Positions 3,825 to 6,307 of a stretch of DNA of 6,307 bases are shown one piece after another. The notes beneath the pieces are model-generated. The model saw only the letters and a list, made by a program, of their open reading frames with translations, did no database searches and was not told the DNA's origin. This DNA comes from Dehalococcoidales bacterium (GTDB taxonomy: Bacteria > Chloroflexota > Dehalococcoidia > Dehalococcoidales > Fen-1064), in NCBI GenBank assembly GCA_016929875.1, contig JAFGHZ010000097.1:1-6307 (forward strand). The letters are read 5' to 3'. The translations under genes were made by a program, and so were the position numbers. Positions within the stretch are counted from its first letter, which is position 1; every line of letters begins with the position of its first letter.

Positions 3825-6307
3825 ATGAGTAACGGCCCTTTGAGCGGGATTAATGTCATCGACCTGACTCATTATATTGCCGGTCCGTATTGTACCAAAC
3901 TATTCGCCGATATGGGTGCAGATGTCGTCAAGATAGAAAACCCGGAAACCGGCGACGGGGTCCGATGGCTTAGTTTATTCGACAACGATGACCCCAATCC
4001 CGAGAAGAACCCGATATTTCTCTATTTAAATACGAACAAACGCAGTGTAACGCTGGATATCAGGAAGAAGAACGGCGCTACGACATTCAAACAATTGGTG
4101 CAGAAAGCGGATATCCTGGTGGAGAATTTCCGTCCCGGCGTGATGGCAAAACTCGGTCTGGATTATCCTGTCCTGGAAAGATTGAACCCCCGTCTGGTGA
4201 TGGTCTCGATTTCTAATTTCGGTCAGGACGGGCCATATCGTGATTGGTTAGCTTCTGAGTTAACCCTTAATGCCCTGAGCGGGATGATGGCGATGACCGG
4301 CAGGATAGACCGTGAGCCTCTCAAATTGGGGCTTTCGCAAGCGCAATATACCGCCGGCGTTACCAGCGCCGTAGCCGCACTGGCGGCATACCGTCAATGC
4401 CGGTTTTCGGGTTACGGACAGCATGTCGATATTTCCATACTCGAATCTATGCTGAATATGCATCATCAGCAATTCGCCAAATATTCGTATGAAGGCTCGA
4501 AGTTGCTAAGGGAATCGCCCGATGAATTTCCTTATTTTTTCGAAGCTAAGGACGGATGGGTGCATTTGTCGAGGTTGCAGGTCCGGCAGATAGTCGACTT
4601 CCTCTCCGATTTCCCGGAGCTTAAAGACCCGAAATTCAAGAACCCTGATAACCAGCGGGAGTTTGCCGGTATAATAGCGCCCTGGATTCGCGAAAGGAGT
4701 AAGTTCGACATCGTCCAGCTTGCCCAGTTTCAGGGTATAAATGCTGCGGCGGTCCATAACGAAGCCGACCTTATTAATAGCCCTCAATTTGCGGAAAGAG
4801 GCTATCTTACGGATATCGACCATCCTATTGCCGGGAAGGCGAAATACCCGGGCAAATTTTTTGTCTCGGAACAACTCGAAGAACCTGTACCGGCGCCGGC
4901 ACCTTTGCTGGGGCAGCACACCGAGGAAGTAATTGCTGGGTTGAGAAAAGGAGAGGGTCTGTGTTCCGTAGGGCAATACCGCAAAGTTGACGAGAAAACT
5001 GTAAAGGTCGGTGACGATATCAAACCTCTGGCAGGTGTCCGGATTTTGTCTCTCGAGCACTGGGCATCGCTGCCTCATGCTACCAAGTATTTAGCCGGGC
5101 TGGGGGCAGAAGTCATAGTTGTCGAATCACCCAACCGTCCGCGGGAAGATTCCAGCTACCGGTTTAACATAAGGGGTGAGCCCGGCCGCGTAGGCCTTTA
5201 TCGCGAGGCTTTTAGAAATAAATCGACTATAAGCCTCGATTTATCGGAACCGAAAGGAGTTGCGATATTCAAACGCCTTGTGAAACTGTGCGATGCCGTC
5301 GTCGATAATTTTACCCCCAGGGTGATGGGGAACCTGGGATTGGGATATGAAGTACTGAGGGAAGTCAAGCAGGACATTATCGTTCTCAGTTTGAGCGGGT
5401 TCGGGCACAAAGGCCCGTGGTTCCTTTATCGCGGTTACTCGATAACTGCCGAATCCACCAGCGGCCTGGTAAATTTTATGGGGTATCCCGATGGTCCTCC
5501 TTACAGACCTGGAGGCGTGCCTCCCGGCGATGTTATTCCGGCATTACATGCTGCCTGGGCTCTACTGATGGCATTGGAGCATAAGAAACGCACCGGGAAA
5601 GGTGCCTTTATCGATATGTCGATGATCGAGCCGATGACCAGTCAGATGGGTGAAGCCATCGTGAATTACTCTATGGGAGGTCGCGCCGGCTTCAGAACGG
5701 GCAATCGCGATGCGAATGCCTGCCCGAGCGGCTGTTACCCGTGCAAAGGTAAAGATAAATGGATAACGATTTCGGTATTTTCGGAAGGCCAATGGCGTGC
5801 TTTAGTAGAATTGATGGGAGCGCCGGACTGGGCTTCGAGTAAGAGTTTTCTCAAGAGGGAGTCGCGGTTTAAAAATCAGGACGCACTGGATAAATGTATC
5901 TCCGGATGGACCTGTAAATTCGATAATATGAGATTGATGAAAGCCTGTCAGAGAGCCGGCGTACCTGCCGGTGCGGTGCTGACGATACCCGAAGTCATGA
6001 CAAACGAACAACTACGGCAGCGCGGGGCTTTTGAAATCGTTCAATATCCTCCGGAACCTGAAGATATCGGCAGCCGTTTGCATATTGCTCCCCCATGGAA
6101 ATTATCGAGGACACCTGCCAGCACTTTGCGTCCCGCTCCGTTGCAGCACGGGCAAGACAACGACAGCATATATCGCGGACTGCTGGGTCTGACACCGGCG
6201 GAACTGACGGAACTGGAGACGGAGGGTATCGTTAGCAATAGAATCACTTCTACTCGCTTCCGGTCAGGTTCTGTTGACGACCAGGTCACGACAGGTTGGC
6301 CTCTGGT
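3825..6307 (+). CDS. two-domain class III (CaiB/BaiF) CoA-transferase, 3' end outside the window
   Basis: Enzyme of the CaiB/BaiF family, which moves CoA between carboxylic acids in the cytoplasm through an aspartyl-CoA thioester. All 827 visible codons are open and the stop lies beyond the window. Two full domains are fused: residues about 5-385 and 401-805. Each shows the family hallmarks in order: Asn-Lys strand motif (NKRSVTLDI 71-79; NKSTISLDL 465-473), NF loop (ENFRPGVM from 100; DNFTPRVM from 494), FGQDGP/FGHKGP (132; 526), and the GxGxxxDxS strand ending at Asp202 and Asp597. The catalytic Asp sits 28 residues before that last Asp: it is Asp569 (GDVIPAL) in domain 2 but Gln174 (AQYTAG) in domain 1. 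Only domain 2 is therefore likely to be catalytic, as I recall for the fused enzyme DddD (Asp602). The start is fixed by AGGAGG. After the usual family end (GIVSN, 801-805) at least 22 more residues follow. The acid substrate cannot be named; single-domain relatives act on oxalate, carnitine derivatives or aromatic acids, and racemases also belong to the family. Confidence 0.94.
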   Translation, partial: MSNGPLSGINVIDLTHYIAGPYCTKLFADMGADVVKIENPETGDGVRWLSLFDNDDPNPEKNPIFLYLNTNKRSVTLDIRKKNGATTFKQLVQKADILVENFRPGVMAKLGLDYPVLERLNPRLVMVSISNFGQDGPYRDWLASELTLNALSGMMAMTGRIDREPLKLGLSQAQYTAGVTSAVAALAAYRQCRFSGYGQHVDISILESMLNMHHQQFAKYSYEGSKLLRESPDEFPYFFEAKDGWVHLSRLQVRQIVDFLSDFPELKDPKFKNPDNQREFAGIIAPWIRERSKFDIVQLAQFQGINAAAVHNEADLINSPQFAERGYLTDIDHPIAGKAKYPGKFFVSEQLEEPVPAPAPLLGQHTEEVIAGLRKGEGLCSVGQYRKVDEKTVKVGDDIKPLAGVRILSLEHWASLPHATKYLAGLGAEVIVVESPNRPREDSSYRFNIRGEPGRVGLYREAFRNKSTISLDLSEPKGVAIFKRLVKLCDAVVDNFTPRVMGNLGLGYEVLREVKQDIIVLSLSGFGHKGPWFLYRGYSITAESTSGLVNFMGYPDGPPYRPGGVPPGDVIPALHAAWALLMALEHKKRTGKGAFIDMSMIEPMTSQMGEAIVNYSMGGRAGFRTGNRDANACPSGCYPCKGKDKWITISVFSEGQWRALVELMGAPDWASSKSFLKRESRFKNQDALDKCISGWTCKFDNMRLMKACQRAGVPAGAVLTIPEVMTNEQLRQRGAFEIVQYPPEPEDIGSRLHIAPPWKLSRTPASTLRPAPLQHGQDNDSIYRGLLGLTPAELTELETEGIVSNRITSTRFRSGSVDDQVTTGWPL

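Noticed and set aside
3690..3872. 60-codon minus-strand frame across the divergent intergenic region
   Set aside because: It overlaps both promoters and the start of the CoA-transferase, has no ribosome-binding site and no family features.
4506..5078. 190-codon open frame on the minus strand
   Set aside because: It lies wholly antisense to the CoA-transferase, whose family motifs run through the same bases, and its translation is Arg/Phe-rich with no domain or start signal.

Overview
The window looks bacterial: σ70-like promoter boxes, a textbook Shine-Dalgarno, intrinsic terminators, dense coding and roughly half G+C. Gene content (a two-domain CaiB/BaiF CoA-transferase and permeases of unclear substrate) would suit an anaerobic Chloroflexota/Dehalococcoidia-type genome, but that is an impression from gene families, not a phylogenetic result. 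No CRISPR array, insertion sequence, tRNA or rRNA gene is visible.

Layout. Positions 1-104 hold the probable last codons of an upstream gene and a UUCG-loop terminator. Positions 105-379 are a long non-coding leader with a hairpin just before the next start codon. Positions 380-2425 (+) encode a 681-residue protein: a 12-helix MFS-type membrane domain fused to a soluble tail of about 275 residues with six copies of an aromatic motif, consensus [RKQ]x[GP][LI]xY[HND]xxxWxx[YF]. This tail is the most unusual item here, and I know of no described family that carries it. The gene ends in a terminator whose loop contains the stop codon and which faces a convergent gene at 2448-3686 (-), an ArsB/SLC13-type ion permease of 412 residues starting with GTG.

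The 138-bp gap 3687-3824 is a divergent regulatory region. It has a minus-strand promoter that would produce a leaderless permease mRNA, and a plus-strand promoter (TTGACA / TAGAAT) for the last gene. The last gene begins at 3825 (+) behind a perfect AGGAGG and stays open past the window end. It is a class III CoA-transferase with two complete fused domains. By internal alignment the catalytic Asp is kept in the second domain (Asp569) and is Gln174 in the first, so one domain is probably catalytic and the other structural or substrate-binding.

Working together: the divergent permease and CoA-transferase could form an uptake-and-activation pair, because this permease superfamily includes di- and tricarboxylate carriers and class III transferases activate carboxylic acids as CoA thioesters. 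That link rests only on the shared intergenic region. The MFS protein is separated by terminators on both sides and is probably its own transcription unit.
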